NCBI RefSeq assembly: GCF_900102465.1
Contig: NZ_FNBW01000005.1
Coordinates: 124,001-188,000, forward strand
Origin: Thalassobaculum litoreum DSM 18839
GTDB lineage: Bacteria > Pseudomonadota > Alphaproteobacteria > Thalassobaculales > Thalassobaculaceae
Direction of reading: 5' to 3'
DNA length: 64,000 bases
Shown: piece after piece, positions 6,555 to 15,534 of the stretch
Position numbering within the stretch: position 1 is the first letter of the stretch
How the letters are laid out: each line of letters opens with the position of its first letter
Position numbers and translations under genes: made by a program
Notes under the pieces: generated by a model
What the model was told of the DNA's origin: nothing
The model's input: the letters and a program-made list of their open reading frames with translations, nothing else
Databases searched by the model: none

Positions 6555-8674
6555 GAACGGCGGTCGCGTTCTCCCTGGCCCTGGCCCTGGTGACCGCAGC
6601 CTCCGGCATCGCCTATCAGATCTTTCTATCCACGCCGGTCCCGTCCGGCGACATCGTCGATTTCTACGACCGGTTCTTCGCGGCGGGCGGCTTCGCCGGC
6701 TACGGGCTCGCCGATCTTTACCAGTGGCACAACGAGCACCGTCTGTTCCTGCCGAAGCTCTGGTTCCTCGCCGATATCGCCGTGGCCGACGCGCGGCAGA
6801 CCCTGCTGCTGACGGTGATCGCCGTCTCGGCGGTCCTGCATGCCGGGGTGCTGGCGGTCCTGTTCGGCGGGCTGGGGCATTCCCGGACGGCCGCCGCCGT
6901 CGCCTTCGCCATCGCCGCCGCCGCCCTGCTGTCGCCGGTGCAGTACGAGAACCTGCTGAACGGCTTCCAGGTGCAGTTCGTCCAGGTCTGGCTCTTCGCC
7001 AGCCTGGCCTTCGCCCTGATCGCCTGGGCGCCGGTGGGGCAGGGGCGGCCGGTCGGCCTCGCCCTGTGTGTGATCGGCGCGACGGTCGCAGGCCTGTGCT
7101 CCAGCTACAGCATGTTCAACGGGCTGGCGGTCTGGCCGATTCTCGTGGTCCTGGCGCTGTGGCGGCGGCTGCCTCCGGCCTGGTCGGCCTGCCTCGTCGC
7201 CGTGGGGGGCGCGGTCCTGGCGGCGGAGTGCCTCGGATTCCTGAACCGGCCGGAAGGCGGCGGTGCCCTTGGTTTCGGGTCTGGGGCGTGGACCATCCTG
7301 CGGTTCACCCTCCGCTACCTGACGTCGGGCATCGGCGATATCGGCACGCTCGGCCAGGAGATCGTCGGCATCCTCCTCGTGGTCGCCGTGACGGCTGCGG
7401 GCCTGCGGGGGCTGGCCCGTGTCGAGCGGCCTGCACCGGCCCGCATGGCGCTGTACGCCGTCTGCGCCTTCGTCATGGCTGGCGCCGTCGCGACCGCGCT
7501 CGGCCGTCTGCATATCGGCCTCGGCATCGCCAATACCTCGCGCTACACCACGCCCTCCATGGTGTTCCTGGTGGCCGCCGGGTTGCTGGGTTTCGACTAC
7601 CTGCTGCGGCATCGTCCCCGGACGCTTGGCTGGGCGCTTCCCCTCGGTGTCGTGCTTCTGTTGGTTCCGGGCGACGTGCATGCGGTGCGGGATCTGAAGG
7701 ACCGGCTTGCGGCCCGGGACCTCGCCGATCTGGCGATTGTCAGCCATCTGGCGGGCGGATACCGTCCGGAGATGCTCGAGCCGATCTATCCTCCCCTGCC
7801 GTCGCGTGCCGCCCGGGTGCTGGAGGCGATGCAGGCTGCCGGCCTCGGCCCGTTCTCGGTGGTCGGGCGCTACCGACCGCCCGACGGCGCGCTTGCCGAT
7901 GGACCGGTGGCCGACGACCCGCACTGCACCGGCAGCGTCGGCCGCCTGCGTTTCGATCCGGTGACCGGCGTCACCCTGTCCGCCACGCTCGCCAGCGTTC
8001 GGAGCGGCCGGCGACCGCCCTGGATGGTCGTGCGGTCGCCGGAGGGTCGGGTTCTCGCCTGGGGCGCGGCGCTGGAGCCGAGGAGCGATCGGGCGCCGAT
8101 CCCTCAGTCGGGGATCCTGGCCCGCGGCCTGCGGGCCTTCGGGGAGGCATCGGACGGCACCGCCGAGTTTGTGACGGTCGAAGGCGTGTTCGGTGACGGC
8201 AGCCGCTGCCGCCTGACGGGCACGGTCGCGGCATCGGAGCCAACCTATCTCGCCGAGCTGCCGCCCGGCGCACGGCCGGCGGGCACGGGCGGCTGGACCT
8301 TCGCTGCCAATGCGCCCACAGGCGGCATCGGCAACGCGGCGGTTCCGCCCGAGGCGCTGCCGGTTCACGGCAATTTCGGCCTGGCCAGGCGCCGCTTCAC
8401 CGCCGTGCTCACCCTGGGACAGCCGGGAGAGGCGCGCGGTGTTCTGGTGCCGCTCCACACAGGTCGCCATCCCGCCGGTGCCGATGTCACGCTCCTAGAT
8501 TCAGGTGGCACGGTACTGGACACGGTGGCATTGGACCGGGCGGTCGCGCCCGGCTGGTTCTGGCTGGCCCTGCGGCCGGCCCGGCTCGAGCCCGGCATGC
8601 GGGTGGAGATCCGTACCGGGGTGACCCGCCCGTCCGACGAGGTGGCGTTCGGCGCGCCGCGGTGGCTGCCATGA
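6551..8674 (+). CDS. Large polytopic membrane protein, probable GT-C-type glycosyltransferase with C-terminal soluble domain
   Basis: This 707-residue protein has about ten hydrophobic segments in residues 1-390 and a hydrophilic domain of about 280 residues at the end. The first periplasmic loop carries clustered acids and a polar motif (D34, D37, D40 and H60-N-E-H63), where GT-C enzymes keep their catalytic acids. The plan (multi-helix part plus C-terminal beta-rich domain) recalls AftA/Emb arabinosyltransferases and TfpW, but no family signature is certain. Its neighbours, GtrA upstream and arabinose-phospholipid genes before that, favour transfer of the lipid-linked pentose to an acceptor on the periplasmic side. 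Confidence 0.6.
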   Translation: MRTAVAFSLALALVTAASGIAYQIFLSTPVPSGDIVDFYDRFFAAGGFAGYGLADLYQWHNEHRLFLPKLWFLADIAVADARQTLLLTVIAVSAVLHAGVLAVLFGGLGHSRTAAAVAFAIAAAALLSPVQYENLLNGFQVQFVQVWLFASLAFALIAWAPVGQGRPVGLALCVIGATVAGLCSSYSMFNGLAVWPILVVLALWRRLPPAWSACLVAVGGAVLAAECLGFLNRPEGGGALGFGSGAWTILRFTLRYLTSGIGDIGTLGQEIVGILLVVAVTAAGLRGLARVERPAPARMALYAVCAFVMAGAVATALGRLHIGLGIANTSRYTTPSMVFLVAAGLLGFDYLLRHRPRTLGWALPLGVVLLLVPGDVHAVRDLKDRLAARDLADLAIVSHLAGGYRPEMLEPIYPPLPSRAARVLEAMQAAGLGPFSVVGRYRPPDGALADGPVADDPHCTGSVGRLRFDPVTGVTLSATLASVRSGRRPPWMVVRSPEGRVLAWGAALEPRSDRAPIPQSGILARGLRAFGEASDGTAEFVTVEGVFGDGSRCRLTGTVAASEPTYLAELPPGARPAGTGGWTFAANAPTGGIGNAAVPPEALPVHGNFGLARRRFTAVLTLGQPGEARGVLVPLHTGRHPAGADVTLLDSGGTVLDTVALDRAVAPGWFWLALRPARLEPGMRVEIRTGVTRPSDEVAFGAPRWLP

Positions 8675-9588
8675 CGGCGACCCCGGCGCCGCACCTGCGC
8701 TTCGCTCCGTACGAGAAGGGGCGGTTCCAGCTCACCCTCGGCATCAAGGAGATCGCGGCCGCCGACTGGATCGACGTGGACGCCCAGTATGCCGAGCATA
8801 TGGCCGAGAAGAGGCGGCTGCTCGACGCGCGTCATGGCGAGGTCTTCGCCGGTCTGCACGACAGCCTGCCGGCTCAGCGGGACTGCCTGGAGGCGGTGCT
8901 GGCGCATATGACGGCGTTCCATCCGGACCTGATCGCCGCCGATGGGAGCGGGGTCCATACCGCCTGGGACGGCGCGACGCTGAACCCGTCGGATTTCGAA
9001 TCGGCGCCGCTGGATCTCGCCGGCCGGCTGGTACAGGAGGATCTGTGCCTGATGCAGCCGTCGGACGAAGGACACAAGCTGATCGCCGCCTCGCTCTGCT
9101 TTCCGGCACGGTGGCGTCTGGCCGACAAGATCGGCCGGCCGATGAGCGCGATCCACGACCCGGTTCCGGGCTTCAACGACAGGCTGAACCGGCCGGTGGA
9201 GCGGTTCTTCGCCGGCATCGCCGCGGGCCAGACCTACATGCGGCTGAACTGGTCGGTGCTGGACGACCCGGCGCTGTTTCAGCCCACCGGGCACGGGCGC
9301 AGGGACCTGGACCCGACCATCACGCCGCGCAACATCACCGAGCGGCTACACATCCGTATCGAGCGCCAGACCTTCCGCCGTCTGCCGCGCACAGGGGTAT
9401 TGGTGTTCGGAATCAAGACCCTGATCGACCCGATCGCCGCCATCGCCGGACGCCCGGACCTGGCCGCGGCGATGCTGGGCTCGCTGCGGACCATGCCGGC
9501 CGACATGCGCGGCTACAAGAGCATGGCGCCCTTCGCTGATGCGCTGGAAGGCTGGTTGCAGGAGCGGGCCGAGGCCTCTGCCGGCTGA
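8671..9588 (+). CDS. DUF3445 / heme-dependent oxidative N-demethylase-like protein
   Basis: This protein has 305 residues and starts at the ATG at 8671, which overlaps the upstream stop (ATGA). Conserved blocks of the DUF3445 family are visible: KLIAASLCFPARWRLADKIG, then AIHDPVPGFN and later RLNWSVLDDPALF. Some members of this family are subunits of heme-dependent oxidative N-demethylases. Here it is the last gene of the arabinose-lipid-like operon and no other demethylase subunit is nearby. Its coupling to the glycosyltransferase is tight, so either it modifies the glycan or carrier, or the operon simply collected it. The family call is firm; the role is unknown. Confidence 0.75.
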   Translation: MTATPAPHLRFAPYEKGRFQLTLGIKEIAAADWIDVDAQYAEHMAEKRRLLDARHGEVFAGLHDSLPAQRDCLEAVLAHMTAFHPDLIAADGSGVHTAWDGATLNPSDFESAPLDLAGRLVQEDLCLMQPSDEGHKLIAASLCFPARWRLADKIGRPMSAIHDPVPGFNDRLNRPVERFFAGIAAGQTYMRLNWSVLDDPALFQPTGHGRRDLDPTITPRNITERLHIRIERQTFRRLPRTGVLVFGIKTLIDPIAAIAGRPDLAAAMLGSLRTMPADMRGYKSMAPFADALEGWLQERAEASAG

Positions 9589-9941
9589 CGCCGCGGACGA
9601 TTCGGCCGGCCGACGACCTGCCCCAACGCCGTGTTTGGTACCGGACCGACGGTCGCGCGTTCACGGTTTCTACTCCTGGGGACGCAGCGGGGCGATGTCG
9701 GTTTTGGAACATTATTTCCCTGGGGAACAACCCGCGGGCGACTGCATTTCCAACACGGTCGCAGGACCGGGACAATTCGCGAAAATCCAAGAAAATCGGC
9801 CGCCGGGGACGACAGTCTGTTTCTGCAGTGTTACGGTACCCATCTCGGATGGGAACGATAGGGTCCTATAAACATCCAACAACCAAACACGCAGCGACCC
9901 GCGAAAATCGCTCGCATAGGACTAATCGGAAGGGAGCTACC
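9589..9941. other. Non-coding gap before the ABC transporter operon
   Basis: This is 353 bp without a convincing gene. It must hold the promoter of the transporter operon. A small hairpin (CCCATC-TCG-GATGGG, 9839-9853) sits about 90 bp before the start codon, in the probable leader. The last 100 bp are less GC-rich than the rest. No sigma-70 box or known riboswitch could be recognised with confidence. Confidence 0.5.
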
Positions 9942-11552
9942 ATGTCTGACAAATACCGCGACGACTTGATCGATCGCATGGCCGTCGAGGCAAAGCGAGG
10001 CCGACTCTCTCGGCGCGACTTCATGCACTATGCCATGGCCGCCGGCGTTACTGCATCGGCCGCTGGAGGTCTTTGGACGTCCAAGGCGGCACTTGCCGCC
10101 CCCAAGCGCGGCGGAACGTTCCGTCTTGGCACCCATGACGGGAACACCTCGGATACGCACGATCCGGGCACCTATCTCAGTTTCTCCATTATCCAGCTCG
10201 CGCATACCTATCGCAGCTACCTGACCCAGATCACGCCGACCAACGAACTCGGTCCGGATGCGGCGGCTTCCTGGAGCGCGACGGACGACGCCACGGAGTG
10301 GACGTTCAAGCTGCAGAAGGGCGCGTCGTTCCACAGCGGCAAGCCGTTCACGGCCGATGACGCGATCGCCTCGCTGAACCATCACCGCGGCGAGAAGAGC
10401 ACGTCGGCAGCCAAGGCGCTGCTCAAGGACGTCACCGACATCGTCAAGGACGACGAGCACACGATCACCGTCAAGCTCGCGACCGGCAACGCCGACCTGC
10501 CGTGGCTGATGACCGACTATCACCTGGCCATGTGCCCGGCGAACAGCGACGGCACGATCGACTGGCAGTCCGGCGACGGCACCGGCCCGTACAAGATCGT
10601 CCATAACGAGTTCGGCGTCGGCACGAAGCTGGAGCGTCACGACGGCTGGCACGGCGAGGGCGCGTATTTCGACGCCGTCGAGATGACCGTGCTCAACGAC
10701 CCGAACGCCCGGCAGACCGCGCTGGTCACCGGCGAGGTCGACGGCATCACCCAGCTCGAGCTGAAGACCCTGTCGCTGCTCCAGCGCAACCCGAACATCC
10801 TGGTGGACAACGTGCCGTCCGGTGCGGCGATCACCATGCCGATGTTCTGCGACGTGGCGCCGTTCGACAACGTGGACGTCCGCATGGCCCTCAAGCTGGC
10901 GATCGACCGCGAGGACATCATCAAGAAGATCACCTTCGACACGGCGATCCCGGGCAACGACTTCCACATTTCTCCGAACATGCCGTACTGGCCGGATCTG
11001 CCGCAGCGCACCTACGATCCGGACAAGGCCAAGTTCCACCTGAAGAAGGCCGGCCAGGAGAACCTGACGGTCGATCTCTCCACCGCCGACAGCGTGTATT
11101 CCGGCGCGGTCGACATGTGCGTGCTCTATGCCGAGCATGCCAAGGCCGCCGGCATCAACATCAACGTGAACCGCGAGCCGAACGACGGCTACTACTCCGA
11201 GGTCTGGCTGAAGAAGCCGTTCTGTATGGTGCAGTGGGGCGCGCGTCCGACGCCGGACGTCATGCTCAGCCTGGCCTACAAGGACGACGCCGCCTGGAAC
11301 GAGAGCCACTGGCAGAACGAGCGGTTCAACGAGCTGCTGCTGCAGGCCAAGGCCGAACTCGACCAGGAGAAGCGGGCCGAGATGTACCGCGAGATGGCTC
11401 AGCTCGCCCGTGACGACGGTGGGACCATCATTCCGATGTTCACCAACTTCGTCTACGCGCGCGCCAAGAACGTCGCCCATGGTGAGAACCTGGCGGCCAG
11501 CTGGCAGATGGATGGCGCGCGGGCCTGCAGCCGCTGGTGGTTCGACTCTTAA
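9942..11552 (+). CDS. ABC transporter substrate-binding protein, family 5 (peptide/opine type)
   Basis: This 536-residue SBP_bac_5 protein starts at the ATG at 9942 behind GGAAGGGAG. The N-terminus carries a Tat signal: SRRDFM at about 25-30, then an Ala-rich hydrophobic stretch ending AALAAP. The mature protein starts KRGGTFRLG, the usual first strand of DppA/OppA-like receptors, and contains the family pattern 'EWTFKLQKGASFHSGKPFTADD'. It delivers its ligand to the permeases encoded downstream. This group binds peptides, opines, nickel complexes or other cationic amino compounds. The ligand here is unknown, although the enzymes at the end of the cluster suggest an amino-acid derivative. Confidence 0.9.
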   Translation: MSDKYRDDLIDRMAVEAKRGRLSRRDFMHYAMAAGVTASAAGGLWTSKAALAAPKRGGTFRLGTHDGNTSDTHDPGTYLSFSIIQLAHTYRSYLTQITPTNELGPDAAASWSATDDATEWTFKLQKGASFHSGKPFTADDAIASLNHHRGEKSTSAAKALLKDVTDIVKDDEHTITVKLATGNADLPWLMTDYHLAMCPANSDGTIDWQSGDGTGPYKIVHNEFGVGTKLERHDGWHGEGAYFDAVEMTVLNDPNARQTALVTGEVDGITQLELKTLSLLQRNPNILVDNVPSGAAITMPMFCDVAPFDNVDVRMALKLAIDREDIIKKITFDTAIPGNDFHISPNMPYWPDLPQRTYDPDKAKFHLKKAGQENLTVDLSTADSVYSGAVDMCVLYAEHAKAAGININVNREPNDGYYSEVWLKKPFCMVQWGARPTPDVMLSLAYKDDAAWNESHWQNERFNELLLQAKAELDQEKRAEMYREMAQLARDDGGTIIPMFTNFVYARAKNVAHGENLAASWQMDGARACSRWWFDS

Positions 11553-11561
11553 ATCGACATT

Positions 11562-11599
11562 GATCGGTGACGGGTTCGGGCCAGAACCCGTCACCGATC
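11562..11599 (+). terminator. Intercistronic stem-loop after the binding-protein gene
   Basis: There is a perfect 16-bp inverted repeat (GATCGGTGACGGGTTC and its complement) with a 6-base loop, 9 bp after the stop codon. There is no T-run, so it may be a partial terminator or an RNA-stabilising structure. This is a usual way to make more binding protein than permease. Confidence 0.7.
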
Positions 11600-11766
11600 G
11601 TTCGATACTGGTGGACCTTCCGGCCCGTGCCGGGAGGTCTGCTGGTTCAGCTTATCGATAATAACAGTAGCCGGGGGGCTGTCGCTGGACTGCACTGTAC
11701 GCCGGGGGACATCGGCGCAGGCGCACTTGGCAGCAAGCCAACTAGAAGCGATTGCAGAGGAGGCGG

Positions 11767-12729
11767 ATGATGAGCGACGTATTGAGCATCGTGCTCAAAC
11801 GGCTCGGCCTTGGATTGATCACGCTGCTGGTGATCTCCATCCTGATTTTCTTCGCAGTGGAACTCCTGCCGGGCGATATCGCCCAAGCCGTTCTTGGGCA
11901 GGGCGCCACCGAAGAAAACCTGAAAGCGTTGCGCGAGCAGCTCGGACTGAACCAGCCCGCGATCTTCCGCTACCTGGAGTGGCTCGGGGGAGCGGTGCAG
12001 GGCGACTTCGGCGTGTCGCTGATTTCCGGTCGCTCGGTGGCCGAGACCATCGGCCCGCGCTTCGCGGCGACGCTGTTCCTGGCGAGCTACGCGGCGGTGA
12101 TCGCCGTGCCGATCGCCATTCTTCTCGGCATCATCGTGGCGCTGCTGCGCGACAGCATCTTCGATCGTGTCGCCAACGTGCTGACCCTGACCTCGATCTC
12201 TTCGCCGGAGTTCTTCCTCGGCTACGTCCTGATCCTGTATCTGGCGGTGAAGAACCCCTGGTTCCCCGCCCTGGCGAACGTCAACTTCCAGGATATCGGC
12301 ACCGTCGAACTGTACTACCGGACCTTCCTGCCGGCGCTGACGATGGTGCTCGTCGTGGTCGCGCACATGATGCGGATGACCCGGGCCTCGATCATCAACC
12401 TGCTGGCCTCGCCCTATATCGAGATGGCGCGCCTGAAGGGCACCCCCGCCTGGAAGGTGATCGTCAAGCACGCGCTGCCCAACGCCTGGGCGCCGATCAT
12501 CAACGTCGTGGCGCTCAACCTCGCCTACCTGATCACCGGCGTGGTGCTGGTCGAGGTGGTGTTCGTCTATCCGGGTATCGGCCAGCTTCTGGTCGACAGC
12601 GTGACCAAGCGCGACTTCCCAGTGGTTCAGGCCTGCTGCCTGATCTTCGCGGCGACGTTCATCCTGTTGAACCTCGCGGCAGATGTGGGGGCGATTCTGA
12701 CGAACCCCCGCCTGCGTCATCCGAAGTGA
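11767..12729 (+). CDS. ABC transporter permease, DppB type
   Basis: This inner-membrane permease of 320 residues has six hydrophobic helices and the family loop near the end of TM5 (EMARLKGTPAWKVIVKHALPN), which docks on the ATPase. The N-terminus (VLKRLGLGLITLLVISILIF) is the standard DppB opening. Two adjacent ATGs at 11767 and 11770 follow GAGGAGG; either could be used. It is separated from the binding-protein gene by 214 bp containing a stem-loop, and is followed 10 bp later by the second permease. Confidence 0.9.
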   Translation: MMSDVLSIVLKRLGLGLITLLVISILIFFAVELLPGDIAQAVLGQGATEENLKALREQLGLNQPAIFRYLEWLGGAVQGDFGVSLISGRSVAETIGPRFAATLFLASYAAVIAVPIAILLGIIVALLRDSIFDRVANVLTLTSISSPEFFLGYVLILYLAVKNPWFPALANVNFQDIGTVELYYRTFLPALTMVLVVVAHMMRMTRASIINLLASPYIEMARLKGTPAWKVIVKHALPNAWAPIINVVALNLAYLITGVVLVEVVFVYPGIGQLLVDSVTKRDFPVVQACCLIFAATFILLNLAADVGAILTNPRLRHPK

Positions 12730-12739
12730 GGGAAGCGTC

Positions 12740-13801
12740 ATGAATTACTTTGTCATCGGATACTACGCTCTCCTCATCGGAGCCTCCTGCCTCGCGGCCT
12801 ACTACTCGGTTCGCTCGGCCTTCCTGCTGCTGTTCTCGCTGACGCTGGTCTCCTTCATCGTCGGCATCGTCGGCGGCGAGTCCGCCCTGTGGACCATCAC
12901 CATCTGCGCCGGCATCCTCGCCCTGTGCATCGGGACCGCCTACGCGTTCCGGGAATTCCTGGTGATCGTCCTGTGGGGCGAGGGCTCGAAGGCGATCAAG
13001 ACCGCGCCGCTGACGGCGACCTTCGGTCTGTTCGTCATCATGACCTATGCGATCGCCGGCATCTTCGCGCCGATCATCGCGCCGTACGGCGAGGCCGAGG
13101 TCATCGCCGGCGCCTTCGCTCCGGCCGACGAGAACATGCTGCTGGGGGCCGACCAGCTCGGCCGCGACCTGTTCAGCCGTCTGGTCTTCGGTGCGCGGAA
13201 CACGGTCGGCATCGCCCTGCTGGCGACGACCTTCGCGTTCGTCCTGGGCGCGCTGGCCGGGTTGATCGCGGCGACCCTGGGCGGGTTCTTCGACAACCTC
13301 ATGAGCCGGGTCGTGGACGTCATCATGTCGGTGCCGTCGCTGATCTTCGCTCTGCTGCTGCTGTCGATCATGGGCACCAACGCCTTCGTCCTGATCTTCA
13401 TCATCGCGATCATCTACGCGCCGCGCGTCTTCCGCCTCACCCGGGCGGTCGCCGGCAATGTGGTGGTGATGGACTATATCGAGGCGGCCCGGCTGCGCGG
13501 CGAGGGGCTCTGGTACCTGATCCGCCGGGAGATCCTGCCGAACTCCACCGCACCGCTCATCGCGGAATTCGGCCTGGAGTTCTGCTTCGTCTTCCTGCTG
13601 GTGGCGGGCCTGTCGTTCCTGGGCCTTGGCATCCAGCCGCCGACCGCGGATTGGGGGTCGATGGTGCGTGAGAACGCGACCCTGATCTCGTTCGGCGAGA
13701 TCACGCCGCTGTTCCCGGCCGGCGCCATCGCGCTGCTGACCGTGGCGGTGAACTTCGTCGTCGACTGGATGCTGTTCCGGTCCTCCGGACTGAAGGGGTA
13801 A
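12740..13801 (+). CDS. ABC transporter permease, DppC type, with N-terminal extension
   Basis: This second permease of 353 residues has the DppC hallmarks: LGADQLGRDLFSRLVFGAR before TM2, an EAA-type loop (IEAARLRGEGLWYLIRREI) and a GLGIQPPTADWGSM ending segment. Usual DppC proteins have about 280-300 residues. Here about 85 extra residues at the front carry around three additional hydrophobic segments (about 3-22, 27-45 and 50-70). The start ATG at 12740 has a good GAGGGAAG site. The extension is unusual and may change assembly with the partner permease. Confidence 0.88.
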   Translation: MNYFVIGYYALLIGASCLAAYYSVRSAFLLLFSLTLVSFIVGIVGGESALWTITICAGILALCIGTAYAFREFLVIVLWGEGSKAIKTAPLTATFGLFVIMTYAIAGIFAPIIAPYGEAEVIAGAFAPADENMLLGADQLGRDLFSRLVFGARNTVGIALLATTFAFVLGALAGLIAATLGGFFDNLMSRVVDVIMSVPSLIFALLLLSIMGTNAFVLIFIIAIIYAPRVFRLTRAVAGNVVVMDYIEAARLRGEGLWYLIRREILPNSTAPLIAEFGLEFCFVFLLVAGLSFLGLGIQPPTADWGSMVRENATLISFGEITPLFPAGAIALLTVAVNFVVDWMLFRSSGLKG

Positions 13802-13805
13802 GGAT

Positions 13806-15458
13806 ATGGCTGATACGAAAAAGGACCTTCTGCTCAAGATTCGCGACCTGCGGATCGAGGGCTATTCCGACGAGAAGTGGCTCGAGATCGTCCATGGCAT
13901 CGACCTCACCCTGCACAAGGGCGAGGTCATGGGCCTGATCGGCGAGTCCGGGGCCGGCAAGTCGACCATCGGCCTCGCGGCCATGGGCTTCGCCCGCGAC
14001 GGATGCCGAATCTCCGGCGGCTCGATCGAGTTCGACGGCATGGAGCTGACGACCACCTCGGAGAGCGACCGCCGGGCCCTGCGTGGCTCGCGCATCGCCT
14101 ATGTGGCGCAGTCGGCGGCGGCATCGTTCAATCCGGCGCACAAGATCATCGACCAGCACACCGAGGCGCCGATCCACTACCGCATCCGCAAGCGGTTGGA
14201 GGCGCAGGAGGACGCGATGGAGCTCTACGAGCGCCTGCGTCTTCCCAACCCGCAGGAGATCGGCTTCCGCTATCCGCACCAGGTGTCCGGCGGCCAGCTC
14301 CAGCGCGCGATGACCGCCATGGCGATGGCCTGCCGTCCCGACCTGATCATCTTCGACGAGCCGACCACCGCACTCGACGTGACCACGCAGATCGAGGTGC
14401 TGGCCGCAATCCGAGACATCGTCGAGCAGTTCAACACCGCGGCGATCTACATCACCCACGACCTCGCGGTGGTGGCGCAGATGGCCGACACCATCAAGGT
14501 GCTGCTCAAGGGCAACGAGGTCGAGGAAGCCGATACCGAGACCATGCTGAGCAACCCGAAGGAGGACTATACCAAGTCGCTCTGGGCGGTGCGCAGCTTC
14601 AAGCGCGAGCAGAAGGAGCGACCCGGCGGTGGTGCGGTGCCAGTCGTCTCGGTGCAGAACGTGGATGCCTCCTACGGCGACACGCCGGTCCTGCACGACG
14701 TGTCGTTCGACATCTATGCCGGCATGACCGTGGCGGTGGTGGGCGAGTCCGGATCGGGCAAATCGACCACCGCGCGCTGCATCACCGGTCTGCTGCCGCC
14801 GAGCAGCGGCAAGATCGTGATGAACGGCGTCGAGATGCCGCCGGGCTACAAGCAGCGCTCCAAGGAGCAACTTCGTCAGGCCCAGATGATCTATCAGATG
14901 GCCGATACCGCGCTGAATCCGAAGGTGCGGATCTGCGACATCATCGGCCGGCCGGCGCAATTCTACATGGGTCTGAAGGGCGGTGCCCTGAAGAGCCGGG
15001 TGGACGAACTGCTCGACCTGATCGAGTTGGAGCCGTCGAAATACTATAGCCGCTACCCAACCGAGCTGTCGGGCGGCCAGAAGCAGCGGATCGGCATCGC
15101 CCGGGCGCTGGCGGCGGAGCCCAATTTCATCATCTGCGACGAGGTCACCAGCGCGCTGGACCAGCTCGTGGCCGAGGGCATCCTGAAGCTGCTCGACCGG
15201 CTGCAGAAGGAACTGAACCTCGCCTACATGTTCATCACCCACGATCTCGCCACCGTGCGCTCGATCGCCGACGAGGTGGTGGTCATGAAGCAGGGCGAGG
15301 TGGTCGATTCCGGCCCGAAGAACGAGATGTTCACCCCGCCGCACCATCCCTATACCGACCTGCTGCTGTCCTCGGTGCCGGAGATGGATCCGAACTGGCT
15401 GACCACGGTGCTCGAGGAGCGCGGGGTCGACAATATCGGCGAGGCGGCCACCGTCTGA
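13806..15458 (+). CDS. ABC transporter ATP-binding protein, fused DppD-DppF type
   Basis: This 550-residue cytoplasmic ATPase has two complete ABC domains. The first has Walker [10 protein letters not shown], signature [10 protein letters not shown] and Walker [13 protein letters not shown]. The second has Walker [10 protein letters not shown], signature [10 protein letters not shown] and Walker [13 protein letters not shown]. Both have their D-loop and switch histidine (ITHDLA). Peptide transporters more often encode the two ATPases separately; the fused form is common in alphaproteobacteria. It starts 4 bp after the permease gene and closes the transporter part of the cluster. Confidence 0.93.
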   Translation: MADTKKDLLLKIRDLRIEGYSDEKWLEIVHGIDLTLHKGEVMGLIGESGAGKSTIGLAAMGFARDGCRISGGSIEFDGMELTTTSESDRRALRGSRIAYVAQSAAASFNPAHKIIDQHTEAPIHYRIRKRLEAQEDAMELYERLRLPNPQEIGFRYPHQVSGGQLQRAMTAMAMACRPDLIIFDEPTTALDVTTQIEVLAAIRDIVEQFNTAAIYITHDLAVVAQMADTIKVLLKGNEVEEADTETMLSNPKEDYTKSLWAVRSFKREQKERPGGGAVPVVSVQNVDASYGDTPVLHDVSFDIYAGMTVAVVGESGSGKSTTARCITGLLPPSSGKIVMNGVEMPPGYKQRSKEQLRQAQMIYQMADTALNPKVRICDIIGRPAQFYMGLKGGALKSRVDELLDLIELEPSKYYSRYPTELSGGQKQRIGIARALAAEPNFIICDEVTSALDQLVAEGILKLLDRLQKELNLAYMFITHDLATVRSIADEVVVMKQGEVVDSGPKNEMFTPPHHPYTDLLLSSVPEMDPNWLTTVLEERGVDNIGEAATV

Positions 15459-15475
15459 TCGCCGGTCATGCCCGG

Positions 15476-15504
15476 CGGGAAGGCGGGCGGCGCCTGCCTT
15501 CCCG
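15476..15504 (+). terminator. Hairpin between transporter and EutB-like genes
   Basis: Arms of 13 bases (15476-15488 and 15492-15504) pair with one mismatch around a 3-base loop, 17 bp after the ATPase stop and 30 bp before the next start. There is no T-run, so this is probably an attenuator or stability element within one transcription unit. Confidence 0.55.
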
Positions 15505-15534
15505 TTGCCGTGTCAGCGTCGGCGCGAGGAGGCG

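Noticed and set aside
6626-8470. Minus-strand frame of 614 residues opposite the GT-C-like gene
   Set aside because: No domain is seen and the composition is that of an antisense frame; the plus strand has a coupled membrane protein.
9831-11594. Minus-strand frame of 587 residues opposite the ABC binding protein
   Set aside because: It is fully antisense to a clear SBP_bac_5 gene, and has low complexity with many His/Val/Arg.
13701-15347. Minus-strand frame of 548 residues opposite the ABC ATPase
   Set aside because: The opposite strand has two complete Walker A/B sets; this frame shows no motif.
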